From NCBI RefSeq assembly GCF_905404315.1, contig NC_066272.1, positions 6,448,001 through 6,512,000 of the forward strand: a DNA stretch of 64,000 nucleotides, in the 5' to 3' direction. Source of the DNA: Leptidea sinapis. Lineage: Eukaryota; Arthropoda; Insecta; Lepidoptera; Pieridae. A program made the translations under genes and the position numbers. The number at the start of each line of letters is the position of its first letter. The stretch's first letter is position 1. Shown in pieces: positions 13,801 through 23,585 of this stretch. The notes beneath the pieces were generated by a model that ran no database searches, was not told the origin of the DNA, and saw nothing but the letters and a program-made list of their open reading frames with translations.

Positions 13801-16800
13801 GTGTTAATTCCGCCAATATTTGTTTTTAAAACAATTCGACACGTGTTTCGCCTCTACCCGAGGCATCCTCAGGACGTGTTGTCTCGCCAAAATCTGGCAC
13901 GACACATCAGTCTCGTGCCATATTGGCGGAATTAACACTAAAGAAAACTTCAATAATTTGTATAATTATGGATTTACGCAAAGTAACGCCTAATTCAATC
14001 AATTTTATTACAATAATTGTCAACTATAGATTTGTTGTTTAACTAAAAACTTTAAAATGTTAAAATTGTTCTAACAATACCTGTATACTTGTGCTTCGAT
14101 GGCAGCAATATCTTTTTGCCTCTGCTGTGTCGAAGCCTTAGCTTTATTGGCACCTTTCTTTGCGACTAGTGACTTGTCTAAAGCAGTTTGCCCCTTTGTA
14201 CTGAATAGTCTGCAATAAATTAATGTTATTTACTATTTTTTTATGGAAAAGGAGAGAACAAACGAGCGTACAGGTCACTTGGTGTTAAGTGATCACCGCC
14301 GCCCACATTCTCTTGCAACACCAGAGGAATCACAGGAGTGTTGCTGGCCTTTAAGAAAGGTGGACGCGCATTTTTTGAAGGTACCCATGCCGTATCGTCC
14401 CGGAAACACCGCACAAGGAAGCTCATTCCACAGCTTCGTAGTATGTTTTTTTTATAGAATAGGAGGACAAACGAACGTACGGGTCACCTGTTGTTAAGTG
14501 ATCACCGCCGCCCATAATCTCTTGCAACACCAGAGGAATCACAGGAGCGTTGCCGGCCTTTAAGGAAGGTGTACGCGGTTTTTTTGAAGGTACCCATGTC
14601 GTATCGTCCCGGAAACACCGCACAAGGAAGTTCATTCCACAGCTTTGTAGTATGTAGAAGAAAGCTCCTTGAAAACCGCAATGTGGAGGACCGCCACACA
14701 TCCAGATGGTGGGGATTATATTTATCTTATTGCCTTGAGTTCTACACCATTTAATCCACCATTAAAATGAATTCATGGTTAGATAGTGAAATTGTATAGA
14801 TTGTAGGAAATTAATTGATTATCCACAGATATTATGTTTTTTGTAAGTACACACAGCCCTGGTCTGTACAGAGGACTTGGTGACACAATAATGTCATTGT
14901 TTATGTTTTAAGCAAGAAAAGGCTCGCTGTTTCGGTTGAAAAAGAGACGTTTGCCCATTTTAAAATTACGTGCGTGCATTGATTGCGAAAAGCTTACATG
15001 TCGCACGAAAATTTCGAAATATCAAAACTGAATTAAGGTTGACGCGTCTGACAGTTTAATATCTAATATATATAAATTAGATGACACGTTGTTTGTCCGC
15101 GATGGACTCCTAAACTAATGAACAGATTTTAATGGGGATTACTTCATGGAATGCAGTTTGGTCCAACTTGAGAGATAGGATTAGTTTTTATTTCGATTTG
15201 GGACCCATAATTATTTTTATTTTCAATATTTGTTTTGTATGGACATATTTTCAACGAGAGAATTTATTGACGCACGGTTTGACAGTTCCGCTGTGAAACA
15301 ATTTCATTATAACATCAGGGAGCATTTTTTACGAAATCATTCTTGATGTTTTGAAATATTATTGGCAAATTCCTATAAAACAGATTTTTTTTTATTATCT
15401 CCTACAGAACAACGTCTGTCGAGTCAGCTAGTAATAGATAAAATTATAATTTAAGTTACAAAAGTTTAAAAACGATTATGGAGTCGGAAATAATACATAA
15501 ATCGTCGCATTTGTAATACAAAATAGTATGTGCAACTCGTGTGACGTTGTCGATTGCTCGCGGAAGCGAAGTTGAGCGGTCATTCGGTTGAGTCAGACAA
15601 CTTGTCTTAATTTTCCACTTATGACTTGTGCTCCATAATATAATCCACTACTTACTAAAAGCTATTTCAAACTAGCTCTTAATGTTTTTATTGCATACCT
15701 TTGAGCTCGTTCTTCCAATGTGCCACCACACTTGAGCCCAAGAGCCAGGAGAGCTGATTTAAGTCTGTCCAACCCGAGAGATGCCAACTCCTCCCAAGAT
15801 GAAAATGCTGATAAGTCTAAATGAGCTCCAATATTTGTCAGAGCACCTCCAGTCTCTTTCTGCAATTATAAGAATTGAAGATGTTAATTTGAGAAGTGAC
15901 GGAAATTAATTTAAAACTAACAAATTATATAGATTTGATAGAGTGACATCTTAAGTCCATTTCCTGATGTGCAATTATTGGGGTAGAGAAGGTTATCAAC
16001 TGTAAAATGTAGATCCTGTAGATGGAGCCACAAGCTGAGAGTTGAACAAGACATAACAAGATTTACGAACCATACGTCACTCCAACAGTTGGCTCAGTGG
16101 AAGAGCGTTTGGACGGAACCCGAAAGGTCGCGGGTTCGAGTCCCGCATCGTTCATAAGTTTTGGTTACAAATTTAATTTAATACATATTATATCTTAACA
16201 GTAAATATTAAGTATGATATTTGGCAAGGAAGATATTATGCGAGTACTGATTTACAACATACGTCTGCCACACAATGGACCCGACATGTGCGTTATGAAT
16301 CCATGGCAATGCTTAGAAGTCGTAAAGACAAGTTTAATGATCATTTCAGCCGGAAGACATCCACTGCCTGACAAATGCCTCACATAGTTAGCAACCACTT
16401 CTGCATTCCATATGTTGTTTATTGATTATTAAGCAAATTATAATATAATAATAAGATGTATAGAATGGTTTTCATTTACTGACCTCCTAATGACACCTCA
16501 GAATATAGTTATAATAACATTGTATAATACATAATATGTGACAACACTTACTGGCCATCCAGGAAATGTTCCAGCTTCCCATTGTTTCACAAACTCTTGA
16601 TGAGCCAACGCCATTTCTTGTGCCTGGTCTAACAAAGGCTTCACACGACTGACAAAGTCCTTCAAATATGTCAGAAAGGCACGAATGTAGTTTCTATAGT
16701 CGCTGTTCTTGCGTTCACGGGGTATATCAAATAGATGGTCACATATACTCAGATATGTAATGTAGTCAACTTTCTGAAATAAATTAATTATTAAGATAAA

Positions 16801-19800
16801 AATTTGTAATATTAACAAAATATATTTTATATTTAACTGATTTCAATTTAGCGAACTACCTAGAACTATTACATTGTGTTTTTTTTTCGGTAATAAGTTA
16901 ATGCGTTATTTAAATTATGTATAAGTACCTCATTTGATATAAATATTTGTAAGCTTCATAATAATTGCATGCTGTATCTACCTTAAACGATAATGCATTT
17001 AGAATTAACTTTAGATTAAATATTTTACAATTGCTTGAATTAATGTAATGATCACTGGTGGATCGAATAAATAAATAGTGTACTATCGAAATATTATTGT
17101 GTATTTACACTCATAGGCACAATTAACCGCCCACCTATATTACTCGTTACCCTGTTTGTTAATATTAACTTTGTCTTATCAACTGTTTGGTTTTTTATTA
17201 AGTGGGTACTCTAGCAATAAATTAAACACGTACCTATACTTTCATTCATAAGTTTTTGGAATTTAGTTGTTGTTTGACATTATTGCAGTTGTGTTACTGC
17301 GTTAACATTTCCTTTTCTGTTCTGCCTTAGTGTGCGAATATTGTTTAATTTGATATTGTAGTGTCTGCGCATTGTTTCAACGGACAATGGTTCACTGAAA
17401 AAAATGCCATTCGATGCAACTGGTGTAGCCAGGGCAGTGGCATTGGCAGATGCTGTGTACAGCCAACGTTTCATCGCTCGTACACTCGGTGTACCTCGAA
17501 CTACGGTACGAGATGCTCTCAGACGAGAGAGTCTTTCGGGAGACAGGCCTATACACCCGCAGGCCAGGTCAAGGTCAATATCTATGCACTTCAACACGAG
17601 ATGACCATTTCGTTATCAGCAAGGTGTTGAGAAATCGCTATTCAAGCTCGTGAAGCTCTTTTTGAGGTGAGAAATTTCAGTGTAAGCGAACATACCATTA
17701 GAAGAAGACTGGCAGAATTAAACCTGAGGGCTTTTCGTCCAGCTCGCGTCCCACAGCTGCTCGCACAACATCGTAGAGCTAGACTTGGTTTTGCGCGAGA
17801 ATATGCTGACTGTACTATGGAGGTATTAAAGGACGTACTCTTCTCAGATGAGAGTTGAATAGCCTTAAGAGGTCCGGATGGATGTAAACCTGTCTACAGG
17901 CGTCAAAATGAAAGGTTTGCTCCGTGCGCTATAACGGAAACAGTGGGTTCCATAATGGTTTGGGGTGGTATCTCTTACGAGGCTCGTACTGATCTTGTTA
18001 TGTTTGATCGAGGTAGTGTAAACGCTCAAAGGTACGTGGTAGATGTCCTTCAAATCCATGTCATACCTTTCGCACCGTTCATTGCCGAAAATTTCAAATT
18101 AATGCATGATAATGTACGTTGCCATACTGCAAGATCCGTCAGTGAATAACTAAATGAGGTCGGGATTTAAGTTTTACCATGACCGGCACGCAGTCCCGAT
18201 CTTAACCCAATTGAGCACATTTGAGACAACCTTAAAAGCGTGTCCAAGCAAGAGTACCAGCCCCTTCGACCTTAGGGGAGCTCAAAACAGTTGAGGTAGA
18301 GGAGTGGCACAATATCCCCCAAATGGACATTCAACATAACATGGATGGATTGGCAAACCGGCTTCAAGAAATCATAAAGGCCAGAGGTGCCGCCTCAGGC
18401 CTCAGGCCACTCATTAAAAAAATTTATATTTTTTTTTTAATTTTCATTGAATATTTTAAAAAATCGTTTTTTTGTTAGCATCCTTTAATAAACGAGTTTT
18501 TTTTCAATAAGTATTTTTATTGTTTCTTTTTCCTTAAAAATAGTTTTTTAATATACCTATCATTAAATACGGTCTAAATTTGACAGTTTCTGCAAGTTGA
18601 AAGAAATACAAGATGGGCGATTAATTGTTCCTGTGAGTGTATAAAATGTTTGAATAATGAACTCAAATAGATCCACAAGTTAGCAATCAAAAAGTGGCTT
18701 GAAGTGTGTGTTGCTGATCAGTTGCACATCATTAGATAATAATGTGATAGCTGAGGTCAATAACCTACTGGCAAGTGCCCTATGATTGCCAGTTAATGGA
18801 TGACATAAAAAAAACTCATAATATAGCAGCCAAAAGCTGTTCTAAACAGATGTTGTCAGATAAACACATCCACATACAAGTGAGATGGTTAACTAACAAG
18901 TTCAGACTTCCTCATAAACACTGAACGAATTGATTAAAATTAACAAATTTAAATCTGAGCAACCTAAAGCTTCAAACTAGACTGAGCTAACTGTTTCTTC
19001 AAAAACACCAATGTAATTGGAATTTTGGCGATTCAAATATTTAACTTAGCCACCCAGACGCAGCGCGGATCGAACCCTGAAGTCGCGCCAAAAGAGTGTT
19101 ACTTCAGACACTATAATAGTCCAAATTTAGCCATCTGTTTCTGCCCCCTTACCAATCCTCCTACCATAGTTTCTTAGAAAACTAATAGACTAATCAAAAA
19201 TGTTATAACTTTTGAGTTACCTCTATTCCTTTCAAATTGATATATTTATCATAGCATTCATGTAAGTCCAGATATTTTCCATAACCCTCCTCATCAGTAA
19301 ACTCAACGGGTGCTGAAAACAAATAAGCTATAACATTAAAAATTCATATTTAAATCCATAGGTCCACAGCTTATATCAATCAAAGAGCACTAAATCATGC
19401 TCCTCTTCATAAGGCTTGGCGAAGGCAAATTGGTTATGAAGAAGAGAGGATTATGGAAAGAGTATGACTATATTTCAAACCGGCCCTTTTAAGCATTTTA
19501 GTGTATTACCCCAGTATCAGCTCAAACAATTTGACCACGACACAGAGCTGCTCGGATTGTTGTACACATGTCGCTTCATTGTGTACTCATTTACTCAGGG
19601 AGGTAACCCCATACTAAATAAAGCAAACTAATGGGTTATAGTAAGCTAATCCCTCGCTTATTCAAATTTAAATGATTGATAAGAGAAAGCCACGAGATAA
19701 CATAGAAATTGCACTATTGAAGCAATAATAATATGAGATGTAGTTGTACTACCCCCGACAAAGACTGTACATACACTGTTAGTTATAATATAATAACCAA

Positions 19801-22247
19801 AATTACTTACTAGTAAAATCTTCCGAAGGATTTTCTCTCAATTTTGCCATTTCTTCAAATTCTACAGACATTGGGACACAAATCTAAAACAAATTTAATT
19901 TTAATTAAGAAATATATTTTAATTGAATAATAATTATAATTTGTTGTAATATAATATATGTTGGTCTCAGTGAGTCATACATCTTTGTGCCGTTTGGTGT
20001 CGAGACACTTGGCCCGTGGGGCCAGAGGCGCGGAGAATGTTCAAAATACTATATTCGCGCCTCGATAAGGCTGGCTGCTATTTTGGTCAACGGATCAGCC
20101 TTGCTATCCGACGCGTTAATGCTGCCAGTATTCTTGGTACGCTTCCACGTACTGATAGTTTTAATTTTATGTAGTCTTAGTATTGTAAATATAGTTATAA
20201 GATTTGTTTTATTTGAATAATAAATGTATTTTAATAAATCAACATTGTAATATAAGATGCTATATATGGGTTACTCACCTCATTCGGATGCTTTCTATGA
20301 AATTCCTTTATCTGTTTAAGCCTTGTATAAAATTCTGAAAATTCACTTGGTCCGGACAGTGCAGCAATCTCCTCCTTCCTCAGGCCATCTTTATCTTCAT
20401 ATAAGTCTTTAAGCCTTATGGTTGATTCAATATATCTCTATAAAATAATACTCGGAGGATTTAAAATAGTAATACATTTAATTAAAAAAAAAAAGTAAAG
20501 TGATGAGATATGAGTAAGATATTCATATTCTCTGGATTCTTAATTGAACCCATAATAATATGTGGAATCACAATTGCGCTAGTCACTATAAGATGTTAAT
20601 TTTAACAAGCACAGTAATTTCACCAGCAACTGGGCTCTTTAAATGCATATGATGCAAAGAATCCTCCCATTGTTAAAATAAATGTTATGTTACTAGAAAA
20701 AAATAAATAAATTAATAATTACTACTACTACTTAATAGATACATATTCAACTTTGTTTTTGGCAACTGGGTGAGTTTTATTTATCAAAAAAAAAACTGTA
20801 AAAATATTGCGAAATTCATTTCATTCATAATAACTTTATATTAGTTTTAAGAAATAACTATTTTTATAAGGACTCTATGCTGGGTCATGTGTATACACAG
20901 ATGAAGTCGCAGGTATCAGCTAGTATGTAAAAAAAACATTTTGCCAAGTAAGAACCAATAGTAAGGAAATAGTCAATAAGCACAAACTCAATAAATACTT
21001 ATATGTTAATGTTATGTTTTATGATAACAATGTTGATGGTACATCAGTGAAAAGGGACACTACATCAATATTGTCATTTGACCATTATTTATTGTTAACG
21101 ATTAAGAGCTCCTTGAATTGATGAATAAAATGTGTCGAGACTCTTACAAAGCTTGTGGTTTCTCCAGTGTCAGTCTGCGATACTATAGATACTTGCCATG
21201 TCACATTAGCTTCTGTATGTAGGCAAGTCTATTACACTTATAATTGAATATAACAGCTACTAGTTTATGATGTGGGTTCAAGGGATGCAAACACTTATTT
21301 TCTCTATCTGAGAGCATGGATTAGAACTTATTCAATAGTAAAGTTACATATCTGCCCCTTTAAATTTTGTAGGGGAAAATTTCTCAATGAATATGTTCGT
21401 TTCCGCGTCGTTATGATACTGTATGTATTGATTATATAAATGTCTGGTTTGCAATGCACATACTACACCTAATTTGTGGACAACACTTCTGAAATGTGAA
21501 TTACTATTATTGTAATTCCAGCAGTGTATTAAATTGTTTTTAACCTCATTAAATTTCAATAGAATTTCTAGTTTATGGACGTCTTTGACCATTAACCTCC
21601 TGTCTACTGCCGTTGCCATATGGCAACCCCATGAGACCACCATTTAGTACTCTGTTATTTGTTTAACACACAAGACATTAATGACAAATAAGTTAATGAT
21701 TTATAATTGCTAATCACAGGAGTCTGGACAGCCTTTAGTATAGTGTGTCTTTGTGTCCAGAAAACACAACTCAGGGTTAAATTTAAGATAGAATCTGGGT
21801 CTATTTAAGACAAAATATGACATACAGTGACATTATAGGCTTTGAAACACAACATCACAGTTATTTAAGTCTATAAGTTTTCAGATGATATTAGCATTGT
21901 GATCATAAGATTAGAAGTTTTATCAATTTGGTACTCACATCATGTAAATTCTTCAAACGATGATCACTATTGATAGTTTCCCGATGCTGAAATACAAGTA
22001 GGGTTAGGGTATAGATTACTTTGGAGAATAAAGACATTAAATATATGTAAAGGATAACTTAACGTCACAATTCTAAAGTAAATATAGAGCTTTTGTCGAA
22101 TTTTTAAATAAACTTTATGTTAACTTTCAGTCTGTTACTGAAAACACTTACTCCTGCTTTTTTATGAAGGATTTCTTTAACCATTCCATCCATAGTTCGT
22201 TCTCGTTCTTCATGATAGCTTCTTTGCTGTTCTAAAATGGTGTCCAT
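4675..22247 (-). CDS. SF3A3: Splicing factor 3A subunit 3 (SF3a60), 10 exons, 3' end missing
   Basis: Subunit of the SF3a complex of the U2 snRNP, which acts in the nucleus at branch-site recognition in early spliceosome assembly. Coding exons on the minus strand: 22247-22152, 21986-21939, 20437-20279, 19883-19811, 19312-19221, 16773-16552, 15859-15699, 14209-14081, 10846-10654, 4876-4675. All have AG/GT junctions and keep one frame for 458 codons plus one base. Visible landmarks are the N-terminal [15 protein letters not shown], a SAP-like segment near residues 240-284 ([18 protein letters not shown]), an acidic stretch before [13 protein letters not shown], and a matrin/U1-type zinc finger with C409, C412, H426 and H432. 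The family is about 500 aa, so ~43 residues (LW...KRQGLL-type tail) are missing; no exon for them was seen between 1 and 4670. The ATG at 22247 matches the family start. The gene is divergent from WDR36. Confidence 0.93.
5605..6108 (-). mobile_element. LINE-D 3' fragment, copy A
   Basis: Encodes on the minus strand the C-terminus of a non-LTR reverse transcriptase ([14 protein letters not shown] ... [10 protein letters not shown] ... INKF) followed by a 3' UTR. Three other copies are at 9520-9926, 29757-30235 and 45957-46410. Located in SF3A3 intron 9. Confidence 0.75.
6590..7490 (-). mobile_element. Decayed LINE-J copy, RT deleted
   Basis: The minus strand carries endonuclease-region remnants ([14 protein letters not shown], 7272-7484), then the endonuclease-RT linker ([16 protein letters not shown], 6915-7226), then directly the 3' end (6590-6850). 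The RT core seen in the 34-36 kb copy is absent. Frames are broken. Confidence 0.65.
7819..8146 (+). mobile_element. Helitron-like element, 3' end eroded
   Basis: Begins TCTAATATATAAAATT and contains the ACCGATTCTCATGAA-type interior common to these elements. The 3' end reads gtttgctgggtca but the final CTAG is lost. The 3' half matches, in reverse, 36595-36726. Confidence 0.6.
9003..9257 (-). mobile_element. SINE-X copy 1
   Basis: Reverse copy of the ~310-bp repeat that starts cagtgggaggctcc and ends near the ctgctcgtc motif. It keeps the internal inverted pair gccgctcaga / its complement only partly. Lies in SF3A3 intron 9. Confidence 0.7.
9520..9926 (+). mobile_element. LINE-D 3' fragment, copy B
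   Basis: Plus-strand copy of the LINE-D RT C-terminus and 3' UTR, ending gaaaataaatgcc. It starts further 3' than copies A, C and D, at the cttcataagatacata block. Confidence 0.7.
10333..10590 (-). repeat. tRNA-derived SINE
   Basis: Read on the minus strand, the head has pol III box A (ttgccgagtggttagcg) and box B (gagtttgaatccc). The body runs through gtttgtttctgagtcgtgga to a tail with gtgtaaaagtgtgtcaat. This is the common lepidopteran tRNA-type SINE layout. Confidence 0.7.
10654..10846 (-). CDS. SF3A3: SF3A3 coding exon 9, acidic segment (residues 327-391)
   Basis: Encodes an Arg/Ala-rich then Asp/Glu-rich stretch and ends [14 protein letters not shown] before gtaagt. This exon is clearly more GC-rich than its neighbours. 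Confidence 0.93.
10866..11448 (+). mobile_element. Helitron-like element containing a nested MITE
   Basis: 5' TCTATACTAATATTATAAAG and 3' gtatcagCTGG (a CTRR end), inserted between A and T. About 290 bp of Helitron is split by MITE M4. Tc1 element A begins only 11 bases beyond its 3' end. Confidence 0.6.
10960..11254. mobile_element. MITE M4 with 61-bp inverted arms
   Basis: Arms 10960-11020 and 11194-11254 read as exact reverse complements over 61 bases (start cacttttaaaggattaaaa). A 173-bp interior includes acccgacgtttcaagacc. Arm identity suggests recent insertion or arm conversion. Confidence 0.8.
11460..13038 (+). mobile_element. Tc1-like transposon A, end to end
   Basis: Inverted ends of about 25 bp (ctagtcaaaacaaaataa then a/g ggccac) at 11460 and 13038, flanked by TA at 11458-11459 and 13039-13040. 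It encloses a transposase reading frame in the same orientation. Length 1579 bp, usual for Tc1-like elements. Sits in SF3A3 intron 8, antisense to the gene. Confidence 0.88.
11757..12783 (+). pseudogene. Tc1-like transposase, frameshifted
   Basis: DD34E-type transposase. The N-terminal paired-like helix-turn-helix ([20 protein letters not shown]) and the GRPR-like region are followed by VLFKDECK (first Asp), [18 protein letters not shown] (second Asp) and SPDLNPI. Two defects are seen: a frameshift between about 12380 and 12400 moves the remainder to another frame, and the third catalytic residue, normally Glu right after NPI and 34 residues past the second Asp, is Tyr (codon 12604-12606). 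The protein is therefore inactive by sequence. Ends RRHTRY with a stop at 12781-12783. Confidence 0.88.
13045..13137 (-). repeat. tRNA-type SINE tail fragment
   Basis: Matches, in the same orientation, the tail of the SINE at 10333-10590 (tattgacacactttcacac ... tacttacttaaacatat). The head is missing; the next Helitron begins directly after it. Confidence 0.5.
13138..13416 (+). mobile_element. Short Helitron, 279 bp
   Basis: 5' TCTATACACATAAATAAAAT, 3' tttgccgggCTAG, inserted between A and T. Reverse-complement relative of 33278-33588 (shared gtctgaaatggctggaccga versus eroded copy). Confidence 0.7.
13480..13640. repeat. Foldback-type repeat F, copy 1
   Basis: Contains cctgaggatgcctcgtgtag then aggcgaaacacg, and agcggaatttacactcaag. 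Related copies are at 13793-13990 and 38000-38115. Confidence 0.5.
13793..13946. repeat. Foldback-type repeat F, copy 2 with perfect 27-bp arms
   Basis: Arms 13793-13819 and 13920-13946 are exact reverse complements (tttctttagtgttaattccg...). The loop carries the aggcgaaacacg module in reverse. In SF3A3 intron 7-side of exon 8? No: it lies downstream of exon 8, within intron 8. Confidence 0.7.
14081..14209 (-). CDS. SF3A3: SF3A3 coding exon 8 (residues 284-326)
   Basis: Starts by completing Arg then LFSTKG, and ends IAAIEAQVY, matching FLEAQIYEY of the human protein. Donor gtattg. A LINE A-tail lies only about 20 bases upstream of its acceptor. Confidence 0.92.
14228..14442 (-). mobile_element. 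LINE-J 3' end, proximal of a tandem pair
   Basis: Minus-strand LINE tail and RT C-terminus ([15 protein letters not shown]). Its A-run at 14235-14241 lies about 20 bases upstream of the SF3A3 exon 8 acceptor. Its truncated 5' side abuts the A-run of the next copy. Confidence 0.75.
14443..14722 (-). mobile_element. LINE-J 3' end, distal of a tandem pair
   Basis: Minus-strand copy extending to the HHLDVW-like codons (ccacacatccagatggtggg). Both it and its neighbour share the 3' tail gataggaggacaaacga-type sequence, so they sit head-to-tail. Confidence 0.75.
15062..15431 (+). mobile_element. Helitron, 370 bp, both ends visible
   Basis: 5' TCTAATATATATAAATTAG and 3' gtctgtcgagtcagCTAG, flanked by A and T. 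Shares its 3' half with 45157-45549 and its 5' half with 26570-26807. Lies in SF3A3 intron 7. Confidence 0.78.
15699..15859 (-). CDS. SF3A3: SF3A3 coding exon 7, SAP-like region (residues 231-283)
   Basis: Encodes the near-invariant segment running from [15 protein letters not shown] to GGTLEERAQ. The donor is gtatgc; reading on past it gives only intron. Ends with two bases of an Arg codon. Confidence 0.94.
16083..16153 (+). repeat. tRNA-like sequence (SINE head or tRNA pseudogene)
   Basis: Box A ttggctcagtgg and box B gggttcgagtcccgc with a perfect T-stem (gcggg/cccgc) and D-stem (gctc/gagc). The 5-bp anticodon stem closes on a 7-base loop acggaac, but position 33 is C and the acceptor stem pairs poorly. 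Most likely a SINE head; not called as a functional tRNA. Confidence 0.5.
16552..16773 (-). CDS. SF3A3: SF3A3 coding exon 6 (residues 157-230)
   Basis: 222 bases, phase 0. Encodes [18 protein letters not shown] and the following helical segment to EAGTFPGWP; cag acceptor and gtaagt donor. Confidence 0.94.
17108..18639 (+). mobile_element. Tc1-like transposon B, end to end
   Basis: Inverted ends cactcataggcacaattaa (left) and complement of cactcacaggaacaattaa (right), continuing cgccca, flanked by TA at 17106-17107 and 18640-18641. 1532 bp. Lies in SF3A3 intron 5, antisense to the gene. A different family from transposon A. Confidence 0.87.
17404..18420 (+). pseudogene. Tc1-like transposase, multiply broken
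   Basis: Starts [20 protein letters not shown] with a helix-turn-helix ([20 protein letters not shown]). Later blocks are VLFSDES (first Asp) followed at once by a TGA, then [20 protein letters not shown] (second Asp) and [10 protein letters not shown] with Glu retained but TGG of the usual HLW replaced by TGA. Several frame changes separate the blocks. Non-functional. Confidence 0.82.
19221..19312 (-). CDS. SF3A3: SF3A3 coding exon 5 (residues 126-156)
   Basis: Encodes [17 protein letters not shown] and ends KYINLKGIE before a gtaact donor, matching the EFTDEEGYG block of SF3a60. Confidence 0.92.
19811..19883 (-). CDS. SF3A3: SF3A3 coding exon 4 (residues 102-125, codon 126 split)
   Basis: Begins [12 protein letters not shown] and ends with one base of a codon before gtaagt. 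The split codon is completed by exon 5 as ACA (Thr). Confidence 0.91.
19985..20155 (+). mobile_element. LINE RT C-terminal remnant
   Basis: Plus-strand codons resemble the RISIAIQRGNAASVLGTLP end of lepidopteran non-LTR ORF2 proteins (visible around 20063-20145). Short and decayed; in SF3A3 intron 3. Confidence 0.45.
20279..20437 (-). CDS. SF3A3: SF3A3 coding exon 3 (residues 49-101)
   Basis: 159 bases, phase 0 to phase 0, acceptor tatag and donor gtgagt. Contains [12 protein letters not shown] and ends with EFHRKHPNE, both hallmark SF3a60 segments. Confidence 0.93.
20845..20923 (+). mobile_element. Helitron 3' end
   Basis: Ends gcaggtatcagCTAG followed by T, like 11448 and 15431. The 5' part could not be delimited. 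Confidence 0.4.
21939..21986 (-). CDS. SF3A3: SF3A3 coding exon 2 (residues 33-48)
   Basis: A 48-base exon bounded by a cag acceptor and a gtgagt donor. Encodes [16 protein letters not shown], matching the short INSDHR block of the family. Confidence 0.88.
22152..22247 (-). CDS. SF3A3: SF3A3 coding exon 1 (residues 1-32)
   Basis: Starts at the ATG whose complement is at 22245-22247 and ends before a gtaagt donor at 22151. Encodes the N-terminal helix beginning [15 protein letters not shown]; phase 0. Confidence 0.92.
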
Positions 22248-22734
22248 TGCAAGATATTAACGTAAATAAGTTTTCTTTTTAATCTAACCACCAATATTTA
22301 TTATGCTTGCTGTAGTTAAAATCCGTAGACTTTTTTCAAGTGGAATCAATCTATTGTTTAACTTTATTTATATTTATTCATTCGATATTTTTTAAATTTA
22401 AAATTTTACACGATTGAAGCTTTTCAATTATCTTCAAAATAATTAAGAATTATTATTGTAGTAATAGTAACAATACGGATTGAATACGGATTATTATTGT
22501 AGATGACAGAAGAGTAAATCAGCGGTAGCCTAGCGAAACTCTATAAGAAAAAACCGATTGTATGAAACGTGCAGACATTCAATAGATTGACAGATGGCGG
22601 CTATAATCTTGTAAAAAATAGAATATTTCACCCTTGAGAATCGTCATTCAATTATTTTGTTTGAAATTTTTTTTTTAAAACAAAATAATCGAATTTTAAT
22701 TAATAATTATTTTATTTAATTAATAAATAAATTT

Positions 22735-23099
22735 AACAAAAAACAACCGACTTCAAAAACACTATTCCAAAACAATAAATATAATATGCACTAAAAAGTA
22801 TTAAAATAATTGCGTATTTTTATAGAATATAATTAATAAATATGATTATAGTTATTTTTGGAATCGGTGTCCTTCATGCTTCACGACTGAAGCACATCTC
22901 ACCTATAACTTTGTGTGTAGTGACACGCCTATCTTGTTAGACACCGACTCCAAAAAATACAATAATCGCAACTACAGTTAGATTTATTAATTAGATTAAA
23001 GTATAAAAATAATTCCGTATTTTTATACTTTTTAGTGCATATTATATTTATTGCTTTTGAATAGTGTTTCTGAAGTCGGTTGTTCTTTTGTTAAAAAAT
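22735..23099. mobile_element. Foldback MITE M6 between SF3A3 and WDR36
   Basis: Left arm from about 22740 (acaaccgacttcaaaaacac) and right arm to about 23095 are imperfect reverse complements over roughly 140 bp, with a centre around 22886-22945. Half copies lacking the right arm are at 40965-41118 and 51238-51372. Confidence 0.75.
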
Positions 23100-23319
23100 T
23101 TTTTTTTTTGATTTTTAGTGAATTTTATTGAAGTATCAATTCAAATTAGTTTGTGTACTCACTAAATAAGAATTTGTTTAAATATATGTAGATATAATAA
23201 ATTTTTCAATGCAGGAATGAACGTAAGCGCTTAATTGAAGAGTTCCGTTACTTTGCCATGGATTCCGTAATCACAACCTAACCAAACTCTCACCAAACTA
23301 TCTTTGAAGTATATCCTTT

Positions 23320-23585
23320 CCAATAAAAAGAATCATCGAAATCGGTTGGCGCGATATTGAGTTATTCGTAAATTTATCATCCACTTTGCTATACGTATGT
23401 ATAGCAAATTTAAGACTTTAATGGTTTTCTCATGGATACCATTGTCAGACCTGGAGCAAATTACAATGGGAAGCACCAGCTTTGAAATAAAAAAAGAATT
23501 ATCAAAAAAAAGTAGGTAACAAACATAAAAAAAAAGAACAAGCCGACGAATTAAGTACCTCCTCCTTTTTTTAAGTCGGTTAAAA
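23320..23585 (-). repeat. Repeat P, copy 1
   Basis: Reverse copy of the block at 40640-40935: aaaggaggaggt, atgtttgttacct, then gatttcgatgattctt. It accompanies M6 in both places, suggesting a larger composite element. Confidence 0.55.

Noticed and set aside
13480..13990. Repeated gcctcgtgtagaggcgaaac units as a CRISPR-like array
   Set aside because: Only two inverted copies in a eukaryotic intron; a foldback repeat explains them.
16083..16153. Functional tRNA gene
   Set aside because: Poor acceptor pairing and C at position 33; a SINE head is more likely.
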